Assembly (NCBI GenBank): GCA_036346395.1
Contig: CM070594.1
Location: forward strand, 58,761,519 to 58,825,518
Length of the DNA stretch: 64,000 bases
Direction: 5' to 3'
Origin: Hsuehochloa calcarea
Taxonomy: Eukaryota; Streptophyta; Magnoliopsida; Poales; Poaceae
Numbering within the stretch: the first letter of the stretch is position 1; each line of letters starts with the position of its first letter. A program made the position numbers and the translations under genes. Under the pieces are notes generated by a model. That model saw only the letters and a program-made list of their open reading frames with translations. It made no database searches and was not told the origin of the DNA. Positions 12,282 through 23,350 of this stretch are shown piece by piece.

Positions 12282-12527
12282 GCGCGACCGGAATGAGGGA
12301 GACGGAGGCGACATGGCGGAGGAGCGGAGCACACCGGACGGGCGGCGGGTCGGGGGCGGCGCGGAGGAGGGCTGAGGCGGTGCACGGCAAGCGCGGAGCT
12401 TGGCGGCGAAGGAAGGAGGCGGCGACGGCGCTAAGGAGACGGTGGTGCGGCTGGCGAGAAGAGGGGAGGGGCGGAGGCGGGCCGAGGGGAGGAAGAAGAG
12501 AGTGGGGAGAGGGGGAGACCCGCGCCA

Positions 12528-12534
12528 TTTATAG
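12528..12534 (-). promoter_or_regulatory. TATA box of Tekay 3' LTR
   Basis: The minus strand reads CCTATAAATGGCGCGGG. The same motif is kept in the other LTR. The ATG inside the motif context opens a Pro/Ser-rich frame, judged not to be a gene. Confidence 0.65.
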
Positions 12535-13346
12535 GGGCGGAGGTCACGGAGGGCGGTGGCGGGCGCGAGAAGCGGCGCGCGCAGCGGGCGCGAGAAGCGA
12601 CGCGCGCAGCGGTCGAGCGGCGGATCGACGGGCGCGCGATCGAGGAGCTACAGATTCGCCGGCGCGCGAGCTAAGCAGCGCTGGAGAGAAAGCGCGCGGA
12701 GGAAGAAGAACGGACGCCGCCCGATTTTGATCGGACGGACGCGGAGCGAGGCGCGCGAAGCGAGCCGGATGATGGCGACGGACGGCCGAGAAGCGATAGG
12801 TGGCGCGGCCGACGGAACCGCTTGATGAAGATCCGCGGTGAGCACGCGCGAGAGAGAGGCGGGCAAGGCGGAGTGGGCCAGGTCGGGAATAGGGATGGGT
12901 CAAGAGATTCGCCCACGACAAGAAGGGATTTAAAATAGTTTTTGATTTTTCGTAATTTAACAAATCAAAAGCAATTTAGAAAATAGCAAATAGAGTCCAA
13001 AAATTCTAGAAAAATTCACAAAAATTCCTTGAATTATTATGGACTTAATAAAAATACTTTTAACTTTAATTTTTCTTTTTCTTTTACAAATAAATTAATT
13101 TTCCATTTCGAGTAAAATGAAAATAAATTTCTAAAATCCAATAAATCCAAGAAAACACCTAAAATAATAATTTTGATTTTAAATTCCAGAAAACTCAATT
13201 AAACCAACTTTAATTTAATTGAAGTTTGATTAATTCATATTAAACTGCAAATGGATTCTGAAATTTTAAAATTAAGCTTTTGGCAAAAAGAAGCAAATGG
13301 TTCTCTTTTAAAATTTTCAAAAACTCCGAAAAAGCGGGACGCTACA

Positions 13347-13366
13347 AACCTACCCCTCTTAAAGGG
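13347..13366 (-). other. Tekay polypurine tract
   Basis: The minus strand reads TTTAAGAGGGGTAGGTT immediately before LTR start TGTAGC. Position and purine content fit the plus-strand primer site for reverse transcription. Confidence 0.75.
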
Positions 13367-13728
13367 AATCTCGACCCCGAGATTCAGGCTGACTAGAGAA
13401 AAGGTGGGGAAACTCAGCCTTCAAGTCATCTTCTCGTTCCCAAGTGGCTTCTTCTTCTGTGGTTGCTCCACCGACCTTGCGTAAACGGATGATCTTGCTT
13501 CTTGTCACTCGCCTCGCTATTTCCAAGATCTTGATGGGATGCTCCTTGTAGGTGAGGTCTTCCGCAGGCAATTGCTTCCATTGGCATCGCTTCTTCGCAC
13601 ACGCAAACACTTCTTCGCCAGACACGTGGAAGACATTGTGCACATCCGACAACCGAGGCGGGAGCTCCAACCGTAAGCGACTTCTCCTCTTCGGCTAGAA
13701 TCGAAAGGTCCGATGTACCTTGGTGCAA
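13359..13728 (-). pseudogene. Chromodomain / integrase C-terminus of Tekay pol
   Basis: Minus-strand frame from 13670 down shows 'ELPPRLSDVHNVFHVS', then 'YKEHPIKILEIARRVTRSK' and 'EEEATWEREDDLKAEFPHLF'. This is the integrase C-terminal SDVHNVFHVS motif followed by a chromodomain, which in chromoviruses binds histone marks and steers integration to heterochromatin. The segment between 'VHNVFHVS' and 'EDLTY' is scrambled by a frameshift, and the 'KVGG' stretch replaces the usual aromatic-containing strand. Confidence 0.85.
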
Positions 13729-13729
13729 G

Positions 13730-14690
13730 CTTTCCGCTTACTCAAACGACGATCCCTTTGAGAGGCGACACCTTCAGTACACAAGATCACCAGTGCAAAT
13801 GCTAGATCTCACGACGGTTATCAAGATAACTCTTCCGCTCGGGTCTGGCTGTTTTCACCTTTCTCTAATTGATCGAACTTGCTCTTCGCTTTTTCCAAAA
13901 TATCCGCCCAAACACTTGTCTTTCGCCTACTTCATCCCAATACAACGGTGTTCGTGATTTTCTTCCAGTAAAGAGCTTCAAATGGAGACATCCGAGGCTT
14001 GACTGTAATCGTTGTTATAGGAAAACTCGCATAAGGTAACATTTGATCCTAATCGGTCCGATTTGCTAAGGCACAAGCCCTTAACATATCTTCTAGGATT
14101 TGATTTACTCTTTCGCTCGCCCATCCGTCTGGGATGATAAGTCAGATCGAATTTAGATTAGTACCCGTAACATCGTGCAACTTTTGCCAAAATCTTGAAG
14201 TGAATCGATCCTCGATCCGACACGATCTTCTTCGCACTCTATGCCGGGCACACTATCTTTGCCATGTACAACCGCCAGCCTATCACCGAGTAAGTAGTCT
14301 TGATCGGGAGAAAGTGAGCAACTTTGGTTAGACGATCCACAATTACCCAGATAGAATCATATCCCGACCTTGTCCTTGGCAAACCAAAGGATAAAATCCA
14401 TGCCAATTTCTTCCCATTTCCATTCAGCACTCTCAAGGGTTGCAGGAGTCCAAAGAGTCTTTGATGCTCGGCTTTAACTCACGACAGACATCACACCGAG
14501 CTATATACTCAAAGAATCTCACGCTCATGCTAGGCCACCAATACATTTCCTTAAGGTCTTGGTACATCTTTGTGCTTCCAGCGTGAATGGAGTACAAGGT
14601 TTCATGTGCTTCCTTGAGTATCACCGCTAAGCTCTTTCTCGATCCGGAACACGATTCGCTTGTCAAACCAAATGGTGCCTTGTTCATCTT
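13730..14690 (-). pseudogene. Integrase region of Tekay pol
   Basis: Minus strand from 14687: 'HETLYSIHAGSTKMYQDLKE', 'MYWWPSM', 'YIARCDVCRELK' form the HHCC zinc-binding domain. From 14390: 'GLPRTRSGYDSIWVIVDRLT', 'KVAHFLPIKTTYS' is the catalytic core start. The two parts are in different frames, and the rest of the core down to 13730 has several stops. Role: insertion of cDNA into the genome. Non-functional as written. Confidence 0.85.
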
Positions 14691-14699
14691 TCAAAATCT

Positions 14700-16236
14700 C
14701 GTGGCTTTACCCTTCTTCATGTTGCTCTTAATTTCCTTAATATTGGCATCTTCAATTTGAGCTTCCTTGATCCGATTCCGCAAAGTGGGTTGAACTTCTA
14801 AGGCGCCTAGGTAACCTTCCTCAACCAACTCTAACTTGAGCTTCGAACTCTTCATGGAGGGTCGGCCGATTTTCCTTGATCGCCGTGGTATTGCAAGAGA
14901 CTTTTCTACTCAAGGCATCCGCCACAACATTAGCTTTGCTCGGTGGTAATGGATTCCAATATCATAATCCTTGATTAACTCTAACCATCTTCTTTGCCTC
15001 ATATTAAGATCGGCTTGAGTGAAAATGTACTTCAAGCTCTTATGGTCCGATAGACTTCACAACATTACCAATAAGGTAATGACGCCATATCTTTAAAGCA
15101 TGCACTACTGCAGCCTAATTCCAAGTCATGAGTGGGGTAATTCACTTCATGAGGCCTCAATTGACGGAAGCATAAGCTACTACCTTCCTTTCTTGCATCA
15201 GACACACCAAGTCCTTGCCTGGATGCATCACGTAAAATCTCAAAATCCTTCCTGACATCGCAAAATCAACACCGAGTCGTTGTCAAACGCTTCTTCAACT
15301 CTTGAAAACTTTGCTCACAACTGCTGTCCAAGCAAATTTCTTTTCTTTCTTCAACAAATGAGTGAGGGGCCTTGCTATCTTGGAGAATCCTTCTATGAAT
15401 CGCGATAGTATCCTCGCCATTCCAAGAAAACTTCCGACCGAGGCACCGACTTGGGTGACTTAATTAAGTACATCAGAACCTTGCTAGGGTTAACAGATAC
15501 TCCTTCGCAGACATGACATGTCCCAAGAAAGTAACTCTTTCATCCAAAACTCACACTTGCTGAATTTAGCATAGAGTTGATGATCTCTAAGCTTATTCAG
15601 ACCAAACGGAGGTGCTCTTCATGCTCTTCTTCACTCTTGAATACACCAAAATATCGCCAATGAAGACAATGACTTAACTTATCCAAATACTCCATGAATA
15701 CTTTATTCATCAAATTCATAAAGTAAGCAGGGCATTGGTCAATCCAAATGACATGACTATGAACTCATACAGCCATACCGGTTGAGAAAGCTGCCTTGGG
15801 AATATCCTCCGGCGAATCTTCAACTGGTGGTATCCTCGACCTCAAGTCTATTTTGGAGAACACTCCGCCTCCTTTCAACCGATCAAACAAATCATCGATC
15901 CCGGGCAGAGGGTACTTGTTCTTGATGGTGACCTCATTGAGGGCTCGGTGAATCCACACACATCCGCTGGGTGCCATCCTTCTTGCAACAAAGATCACTG
16001 GGCTCCCTAAGGTGAAGAACTTGGCCGGACAAAACCTTTCTCTTGCATTTCTTCAATTTGCTTCTTCGCTCAACCAGATCATTGACAGCAATCAGAGGGT
16101 CTCTTGAAAATAGGTGCGCTCTCGAACAAGATTGATGACAAACTCCAAGTCTCGCCTCCTGTGGCATTCCGTAGGTCATCAAGAAAGACATCCGGGAACT
16201 CTCACCACTCAAGCACTTCCTCCATAGATACAACAC
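14700..16236 (-). pseudogene. RT and RNase H region of Tekay pol
   Basis: Minus-strand pieces: 'GTQRMCVDS' (about 15945-15975), 'LNEVTIKNKYPLPGIDDLFD' and 'RLKGGGVFSKIDLRS' (15840-15950), i.e. the RT fingers/palm start; then 'VIVFIGDILV' at about 15644-15674, where the catalytic FIDD motif reads FIGD (codon GGC at the first Asp, 15653-15664). RNase H remnants follow to about 14900 (for example the region complementary to 14880-14960). Many frameshifts. As written the RT cannot be active. Confidence 0.82.
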
Positions 16237-16279
16237 TGCACCGCAGACTAAAGCTCTAGCTAGCTTCTCCGGGAGGCTT

Positions 16280-16640
16280 CAAACTTTACCTTGGTTCCAT
16301 CCGGACCGACCAAAGTGATGCTTCTACCACCACAATCCAAGAGGGCTTGGTGATTGGCAAGCCAATCCATTCCCAAAATCACATCAAGAGACTTGGTGTC
16401 TATGATGATGAGATTAGCTAGAACTCTACCCTCCTATGGTCACTTTAACCTTAGGGCAACCTTGGTTCGCACTCAATTCAACGGAGATCGAACCAACAAA
16501 ACACTTTTAAGAGGCAAAACTTCCAATTGGTGCCTTTCAAAGAAAACTCCGAGAAACAAACGAATGCGAAGCTCCGTAATCAAACAAAACAAGTTGGCGG
16601 GTGCCAATTGACAAGGAACTTACCCAAAGACGACGTCCGG
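16280..16640 (-). pseudogene. Retropepsin region of Tekay
   Basis: The minus strand encodes 'IIDTKSLDVILGMDWLANHQ' (about 16350-16410), the hallmark of the gypsy aspartic protease C-terminal part. Upstream, the active-site region reads F-D-Y-G-A-S-H-S (16573-16581 for DYG) where the family has D-S/T-G-A-S-H-S. The change is TCT or TCC to TAC, and a CTG to ACG miscall would produce it (see findings). Frames are broken. Confidence 0.8.
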
Positions 16641-16649
16641 TCGTCTCGG

Positions 16650-17760
16650 GCTTCTCCACAAAGGTGTGGTTCACACGACCTCTTCCAAAAGGCCGAGGAG
16701 TCTTGATCGGTGCGCTTGAGTTTGAGGGGCTCCACGTCCGCCTCCCGGAGTGGGGGTCCCGTGGGAGTGGCTCCTATGTTGAAACGGACAGAGAAGGGCC
16801 TTGCTTCGCGGGCAACTATTGGCGAAGTGCCCCACCGATGGCACTTAAAGCATGTGATCCCGCGCAGAGTTGCTGCCTTGGCCGCTGGTTGCCGGAGCTG
16901 CTGAAGCCATGCGTCACCGGAACTGGCTGGGCAAGGTGCCGCTATGAGGGCTCAATGTGACAGTGGAGCAACACGGCGTGAGGCGGCACATTCATTCTCG
17001 ACTGGAGTGAGACTGATGGGCACCGGGCCGCATCATCTTTCTCTTGCATGGATTCTTCAAGCTCACGGCGGATTCCTCGATGAGCATGGCCTTGTTCACT
17101 GTGCCGGAAATCGCATAGTCATTCCCAATGACTTGCACCTTCAAACCGGGTTGAGTCCTCTTGAAGCGCTTCAAGGCATCATCTCGTGGCAACGCCCTCG
17201 TGGGTATAACGGATAGCCGAGTGAATCTAAGGTATTCACTCACCGACATGTTGCCTTGCCGCAACTCACTAAACTCATTCTTTTTCATTTCCACCTTTCC
17301 ATCGTGGATATGGGAGTGGCGGAAAGCTCCTCAAAACTCGCCCAAGTGATACTCGTGGTTTCCATGGGCGCACAATAGTTCTCCCACCATTCTGCAGCAG
17401 CGCCTTCAAGTCGTGGGTGGCATATAGAACCTTCTCGCGATCATCACAACGGTGATAGCGAGCTTTTTCCATGGAACGTAACCAATCATCTCGCGCCCAA
17501 TGGCTCGTGAGGAGTTAGAGAAAGTGGGCGGATGGGTCCTTAGAAACTCGCCACCGGACCGAGGAAACACTAGGGGTGGAGGAGGCGGGCGTGGCACCGC
17601 TTGGTTGTTCGATTCATCATTGCAGAAGGGCAAGAATGGTCCGGTTCTGGCGATTCATCATCCGAGTCATGTTCTCGCATCATAGAGCTCATTAGCTACG
17701 CCCTGGCCGCCATGAATTGACTCAAACCCCGTCTGCACGGGCGGCTGGGAAGACGAGGCA
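16650..17760 (-). pseudogene. Gag of Tekay (capsid plus zinc knuckle)
   Basis: Order on the minus strand: 'MNRQN' region near 17660, 'PPPPPLVFPRSGGEFLRTHP', 'PTFSNSS' (17500-17600), then 'REKVLYATHDLKALLQ' (17400-17440), 'KKNEFSELRQGNMSVSEYLR', 'FTRLS' (17220-17290), and a CCHC knuckle C-F-K-C-x4-H-x4-C at about 16800-16860. This is the retrotransposon gag domain plus nucleocapsid motif. It is split over at least three frames. Confidence 0.85.
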
Positions 17761-18388
17761 TTGGCGCTTGAGTCTCATCCGGCTTATGGAGTTGCGGTCC
17801 GAACCATCTCGCGACAAAGCTTCACCGGTTTAATAGACGGATGGAGAAAGCAATTTAGATGAGAGGAAAAGCACAGAGATGAGCGAGAAACAAGGGAGAT
17901 AGATGGATCAACCTAATGCGACAAAGTTGGTTTTACCTAACGAACTGATAGCCTAAAGCTATCAAGAAGCAAACAAGAAAGAGACATTCAAGCACAAAAG
18001 CACTATTACGCAGACTAAACGACTCTAAAACTAGGGAGGCAACTACCAATCTAATCTTTACGAGGGTCAACTTGGAACAGATCATGGAACTTGAGCTTCC
18101 AAGACTTCCATTGCTTGATCTTGAAGGGCTCGATCCTAGGGATATCCAGAGATGAGGGAGTCAATTTAAATTTGGAAAACCCGTTTTCAGAAAAGATAAG
18201 ATGAAAGAACTCAAGAATGATATATGAGGGTAAGAGGAGAAGAAAAGAATAGAACAAGGTGAGAAAGAACAGAATAAGATGAGAGAAGAATATCTAGTCA
18301 AGTTAATTGCTTGGTTTGATTTAGAAAATATATTTTGAATTTTTGACTAAGACGACTAATCTAATCGTGGTTACGCCCCACAATGATA

Positions 18389-18401
18389 TGGCTCGATACC
18401 A
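18389..18401 (-). other. Tekay primer binding site (tRNA-iMet)
   Basis: The minus strand reads TGGTATCGAGCCA five bases after the 5' LTR end. The usual initiator-Met PBS is TGGTATCAGAGCCA; here the A of CAG is missing. One missing base inside a CAG is the same pattern seen in many other places of the window. Confidence 0.85.
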
Positions 18402-18406
18402 TCTCT

Positions 18407-21278
18407 TGTCTGACTTCTGGTGTCACACAATCCCCGAGACCTTCTGTGCATACCGAGCTAGTCCCATGATCAGTAGCTACAACAGAGTATCTGGCAGTGG
18501 AAATCTCAATATACGTGGAGCCCAATCGACATGCCCACAGGCAATCGAGTGGAGGACGTGACCTAGTTCGCGAAGCCTTCAAAGTAGCCTTCCTCATAGT
18601 ACTCAACCCGTCCCGATTCTTCATTGGGATCGATCAACAAAGGGCATAAAGCCGTGAGCACATAAAGTACTCAGCAAGTCGTAGAGAAATGTATGCACAT
18701 AGTATTCATGTCAGGCTTAAGCAAGGATGGCTTTATGGTTAATTCGCAGAAAGCAAGTTTAACAGTAAATGCAATAATTAGATTGCAAAGCAGGATTTTA
18801 AAAGAATAGTACATAGATAACCAGTCTCTTTTGAATCAAACAGTGAACACCCCGTTCACTTCCCAACCATTCCAACCAAACCTTTCCATCGAACCAAACC
18901 ACATTTTTGAAAATGCTACCCCTTGCGTGAAATCACTGTGCATGTCCGTAATCGGGACACGCTATTCAATAGATTTTAGCACTCGCAGAGGTTGTACAGC
19001 TTTACCCACAAGAGATAAATCACTTGTAATGTCCGTCTGACACACTTTCGAGGGTGTGCGACTAAGTGATTATCACAAGGCCATTACAAAGTTCCATTTT
19101 GCCTCGGTTCTGCCCGCTAAGGTTTCGCCATCACAGCCCCCTCTTGCGCCATTAAACCACCACAATGTAACCGACTCAAAATTTCCCAATTAGTTGGCTG
19201 TGTCCATCCCATACCGGACTTATGGTTGCACGAGGTGACCTGGATCAATGACTTGCAAAGTTAAGTCCTTAGTTGGTCGCTTCGCATAAGACTACTACAA
19301 CCCAAGGTGCATCACACACCCACCTTTACTCCCTACCACAAGCCCGAGCATAAATCATTTTTGTTCATTCCCGACCAAATGGCAATCCCTGCCATGGCTC
19401 AACACATTTTAATTACAGTGGCATCACACCACAATTCCATAGTTCCATTAGTCAAATTTCATTCATCAAGAACATGTGATCGCAAGTCTCGCAGGTAACT
19501 AGAGCATGTCTAAGCAGTAATACGCACCCAAGTTGGTAATACAACCATGTCCAACTAGTATTAACCATCCTATGGTGTCCAAGGATATACGTCAATCAAG
19601 GAGACATTTCATTTTCAATTCATCAAGGAGGCATAATGGCAATTTGGTAATTATCTACTCCCAAAACCATTTTTTAATAAAAACTAGCCATGCATGATAA
19701 TTTAAAACAATATACATTTGTAAAATGAGTTCAACATGGTCAAAGGTCTACGACTTGCCTTCGTTGACGAGGAGCGAGTCTTCGGTCGTCGGGTCGAAGA
19801 AATCTTCCGAAATGCCGGAATCTACACGTGCGAGAATAGCAACAATAAATAAAATAGTACCAAATGAACTCCAAAAAATACAAAACCAGTACCAAATGAA
19901 AGGGGCTGATTTTAGATGAATATAGAAATTTGGATCACCCAAATCGGAGTTCGGATGTGAAAGTTATGCCCGAATGAAGTTTCAAGCACATAAAATGACG
20001 AATTAGGTTTTCGTGATTTTCCTAATTATTTTTCAACCGAAAATTCTATTTACGCTGTCGGCTGCGCAAGCAAGACACGCTGCTGCCACGCCGGCCGGCG
20101 CCGACGCGGCACGACCCGCTGCCACGTGGCGCCACGCAGCAGAGAGAGCGAAAGGAGAGAGAGAGAGAGAGAGAGAAGGCGACCGGAGCCGAGGGAGACG
20201 GAGGCGAGGCTGAAGGAGCGGAGCGCACCGACGGCGCGGCGGCGGCGGGTGGCGGTGGGCGGCACCGGAGGAGGGTCGAGGAGGCAGACCGGCGGCAAGT
20301 GAGCTTGGCGGCCGGCTGAAGGAGGGCGACGCCACGGGAGACGGCGCCGGCGAAGGAGAAGAGGGAGGGGCGACGGAGGCGGAGGCGGGCCGGGGAGGAA
20401 GAAGAGAGAGGAGAGGGGAGAGGAGGAGACCCGCGCCATTTATAGGGGGCGAGGTCACGGGCGTGGCGGTGGCGGGCGAGAAGCGGCGCAGCGCAGTGGG
20501 CGCGCGAAGTGGACGCGCGCAACGGGTCGAGCGGGCAGACAGACAGACGGCGTGGCGACCGAGGAGCGGGCGGATTGGCGGGGCGAGCTTCTAAGCGGGC
20601 GCTGGAGAGAGAAAGCGCGGCGCGGGAGGAAGAAGATCTGACGCCGTCCGATTTTGATCGGACGGTGTGAGCGAGGGCGCTGCGCGGAGCGAAGCCGGAT
20701 GATGGCGATCGGACGGCCGAGAGCGATAGGTGGCGCTGGCCGACGGAACCGCTTGACGAAGATCTGGCGCGAGCACGCTGCGGCGAGAGAGGTCGGCCGT
20801 GGAGTGGTCCGGCCGGAATAGGGATGGTCAAGAGATTCGCCCACGACAAGAAAGGGATTTAAAATAGTTTTTGATTTTTCAGAAATTCGAACAAATCAAA
20901 AAGCAATTTAGAAAATAGCAAATAGAGTCCAAAAATTCTAGAAAAATTCACAGAAATTCCTTGAATTATTATGGACTTAATAAAAATACTTTTAACTTTA
21001 ATTTTTCTTTTTCTTTTACAAATAAATTAATTTTCCATTTCGGGTAAAATGAAAATAAATTTCTAAAATCCAATAAATCCAAGAAAACACCTAAAATAAT
21101 AATTTTGATTTTAAATTCCAGAAAACTCAATTAAACCAACTTTAATTTAATTGAAGTTTGATTAATTCATATTAAACTGCAAATGGATTCTGAAATTTTA
21201 AAATTAAGCTTTTGGCAAAAAGAAGCAAATGGTTCTCTTTTAAAATTTTCGAAAACTCCGAAAAAGCGGGACGCTACA
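18407..21278 (-). repeat. Tekay 5' LTR (2.87 kb)
   Basis: Left border TGTCTGACTTCTGGTGTCAC aligns base for base in length with the left LTR border, with several substitutions. The right border GACGCTACA is followed by TSD ATGAA. It is followed on the minus strand by five bases and then the primer binding site. Confidence 0.92.
20439..20445 (-). promoter_or_regulatory. TATA box of Tekay 5' LTR
   Basis: Minus strand CCTATAAATGGCGCGGG, identical to the core at 12528 in the sister LTR. In the 5' LTR this would be the working promoter, with transcription running leftward through PBS and gag. Confidence 0.7.
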
Positions 21279-22070
21279 ATGAAATAGATACATATGACAA
21301 ATATGGGAATTTGAATTCAAGAAATTGGAAGAAAACCTTAATAAGACATAAACACCACCTTTATGGCCGAAAAGAGCAAAACAACTTGAAATAAGGCCAT
21401 ATTTTGAGTTAACCACATAGGATGACATTTGAAACACATTCAAAGAAGCTCACTTTTGAAATCTTCTCGAAATACTTTTTCAATGTAAAAAGGGGTTAAA
21501 AGAGATAAATAAATTTGCTGCTTTCAAAGACAGTCAATAAAATAGAGAAAGCTCCCCTAAATATGTGCATCGAGCTTCATGAAGTAATTTTCATGCACAT
21601 ATGGATTATTGAAAATTTTGACGGAGTTTCCTTTATTTATTGACTATGAGGAACAATGTCCATAAGATCATTCAAGCAATAATCATAGGTAATCAACAAA
21701 AGATGCTTGAGATATCATTAAGCGAAAACATTCAATACATCATTCAAAGACATAAAACATATTATTCCAAATAGACATAATAGCTAATAATAAGATATTC
21801 CCCAAAAGCTTATAAACTCCCCTTAAATCTTTTAACCTAGATCTTCAAACTTTAGTATTGAGCAGAAGGATCTTGAGGGGGGTTATTGAGGCGACGACGT
21901 CTATAGTAAGCTGGAGTAGAGAAGGACTGCTGGAGGGAGTGAACTTGATCTGTCAAGGCTGCAATCCTGCTGTTTGTTTTTGTTTGTGCTTCCCCCAATC
22001 TCTATTGATTTTGCTCCAATCTTTGATGAGACTCTCTAATGTCCATGACAACTGAAAGCAAATGAGAGAG
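21279..22070 (-). other. Sirevirus-like 3' noncoding continuation
   Basis: Sequence right of the Tekay insertion, AT-rich, with further purine tracts on the minus strand (for example complementary to 'ctccccttaaat' near 21820 and 'gctcccctaaatatg' near 21550, the latter similar to 9690). No coding region is supported until the PF20167-like ORF. Confidence 0.45.
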
Positions 22071-22991
22071 TCAGGCTTTATTAGCTGGAGCTGCTACTGG
22101 AGGCTGAGGAGGTGCTACTGGAGCAGGAGGTGGGATAGCTACGGGCACTGGGGCTCCTTCCCCAGGCTTGTAAGCCTTGTGCACTCCTGGCCTTGCTCTG
22201 CTAAATTGAGTCATTCTCAAGATGAGTGTCATAATATATGGCACAAAGTAAATTCTTTTCATTCTGTCATTCTTGGAGGCACTAATTTCTTTTATAATCA
22301 CATCAACCACATCAAAATTTATTCCATTCATAATATTATCAATGATGTTCCAAGCGTACCCTCGAATGGAGTCAAAGTTTCTACTCTTGGGAAATAAAGT
22401 ATGGTTGATTATTCTATTGATCAAACTGGGTAAGGGGAGAAGGCCTCCAATCCTTCGAGGCACAAAATTGACATTTTCATCATAAAAATGTCTGTAAACT
22501 GGAATCCTTAAAGCATCTCTATCATATAGTTTTTCTTAGGCCCCTATATAAGTTCTCACGGCTCGTTCAAAATCAGCCTTGGAGGCTTGATATCTTTGGG
22601 TTCCCATCATCCATATCAAATGATCAAAAGATGTTGACACATGTACAGTGGCATAGAATTATCTTATGATTTCCTCATTGTAATCACACTTCAATGACAC
22701 AATGTCATGCAAACCGACTACCTGAAATAACATGTAGGCTCCATCATATTTATCGAGAGAGTTCAAGTGAGACCACTCTACATACTTATGATCAGCAAAT
22801 TGTTGATTTTGGCCGTAAAGTTGAGCAAACACTTCTTGCAGAAATCTAGTATGGAATCTCGCATCTGTTGAATTTCCAGGCTTCTCATACTGATTGTCAT
22901 GGCGAAGAAGAGCATATTTCTCACTTGGAATCAACACGAGGTCTAATTGAGGCTCTTCGGCCTCGCCCATCTCCTCATTGTAATCATCCAT
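22071..22991 (-). pseudogene. PF20167-like retroelement ORF with two in-frame stops
   Basis: One reading frame of about 307 codons runs from 22991 to 22071, interrupted only by TAA at 22659-22661 and TAA at 22536-22538. Conserved pieces include 'DYNEEIIR', stop, 'FYATVHVS', then 'VNFVPRRIGGLLPLPSLINR' (first residues just above 22463), 'SIRGYAWNIIDNIMN', 'EISASKNDRMKRIYFVPYIM', and a Pro/Ala-rich tail. This matches the 'putative plant transposon protein' family (PF20167) often found in grass retroelements; its function is unknown. The ATG at 22991 is produced by the tandem duplication junction, so it is unlikely to be the original start. Both stops could be CAA to TAA changes. Confidence 0.75.
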
Positions 22992-23350
22992 ATCAAATGA
23001 TCAAAAGATGTTGACACATGTACAGTGGCATAGAATTATCTTATGATTTCCTCATTGTAATCACACTTCAAGGACACAATGTCATGCAAACCGACTACCT
23101 GAAATAACATGTAGGCTCCATCATATTTATCGAGAGAGTTCAAGTGAGACCACTCTACATACTTATGATCAGCAAATTGTTGATTTTGACCATAAAGTTG
23201 AGCAAACACTTCTTGCGTAAATCTAGTATGGAATCTCGATCTGTTGAATTTCCGTGCTTCTACATCGATTGTCATGGCGAAGAAGAGCATATTTTCACTT
23301 GGAATCAACACGAGGTCTAATTGAGGCTCTTCGCCCGCCCATCTCCTCAT
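22606..23350. repeat. 377-bp tandem duplication inside the PF20167-like ORF
   Basis: Copy 1 is 22606-22982 and copy 2 starts at 22983 ('atcatccatatcaaatg' at both starts). The copies are nearly identical, both encoding 'EEPQLDLVLIPSE' through 'HDIVSLKCDYNEEIIR' on the minus strand. Because 377 is not a multiple of three, the duplication shifts the reading frame. The junction contains 'tcctcattgtaatca', which is also found inside each copy (about 22670 and 23047). Confidence 0.9.

Larger units (their letters stand above)
10369..13346 (-). repeat. Tekay 3' LTR (2.98 kb)
   Basis: Outer border TGTCGGACCCCGGG next to TSD ATGAA; inner border GACGCTACA. It is co-linear with the right LTR over its whole length, with scattered substitutions, indels and an extra 5' piece near 10430-10560 that the right copy lacks (left has 'tagctcgcacagttgtaac...' before 'caaagagtatccggc'). 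Contains an AT-rich U3, TATA box and GC-rich leader. Confidence 0.92.
10369..21278 (-). mobile_element. Complete Tekay-type Ty3/gypsy chromovirus
   Basis: Structurally complete LTR retrotransposon of 10,910 bp on the minus strand. A perfect 5-bp target-site duplication ATGAA flanks it (10364-10368 and 21279-21283). LTRs start TGTAGCGTCCCGC and end with TGACA or a variant of it. Order on the minus strand: 5' LTR, PBS, gag with zinc knuckle, protease, RT, RNase H, integrase, chromodomain, PPT, 3' LTR. The chromodomain directly upstream of the PPT and the very long LTRs fit the Tekay (del-like) chromovirus clade. Coding is broken by many frameshifts and stops, so it is not autonomous as sequenced, though some breaks may be sequencing artefacts (see findings). 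It is inserted in a sirevirus-like element. Confidence 0.93.

Noticed and set aside
12142..12963. Overlapping 128-192 codon frames as genes
   Set aside because: Same GC-rich leader of the Tekay LTR. The counterparts in the sister LTR (20033-20849) have different lengths and frames, so there is no coding constraint.
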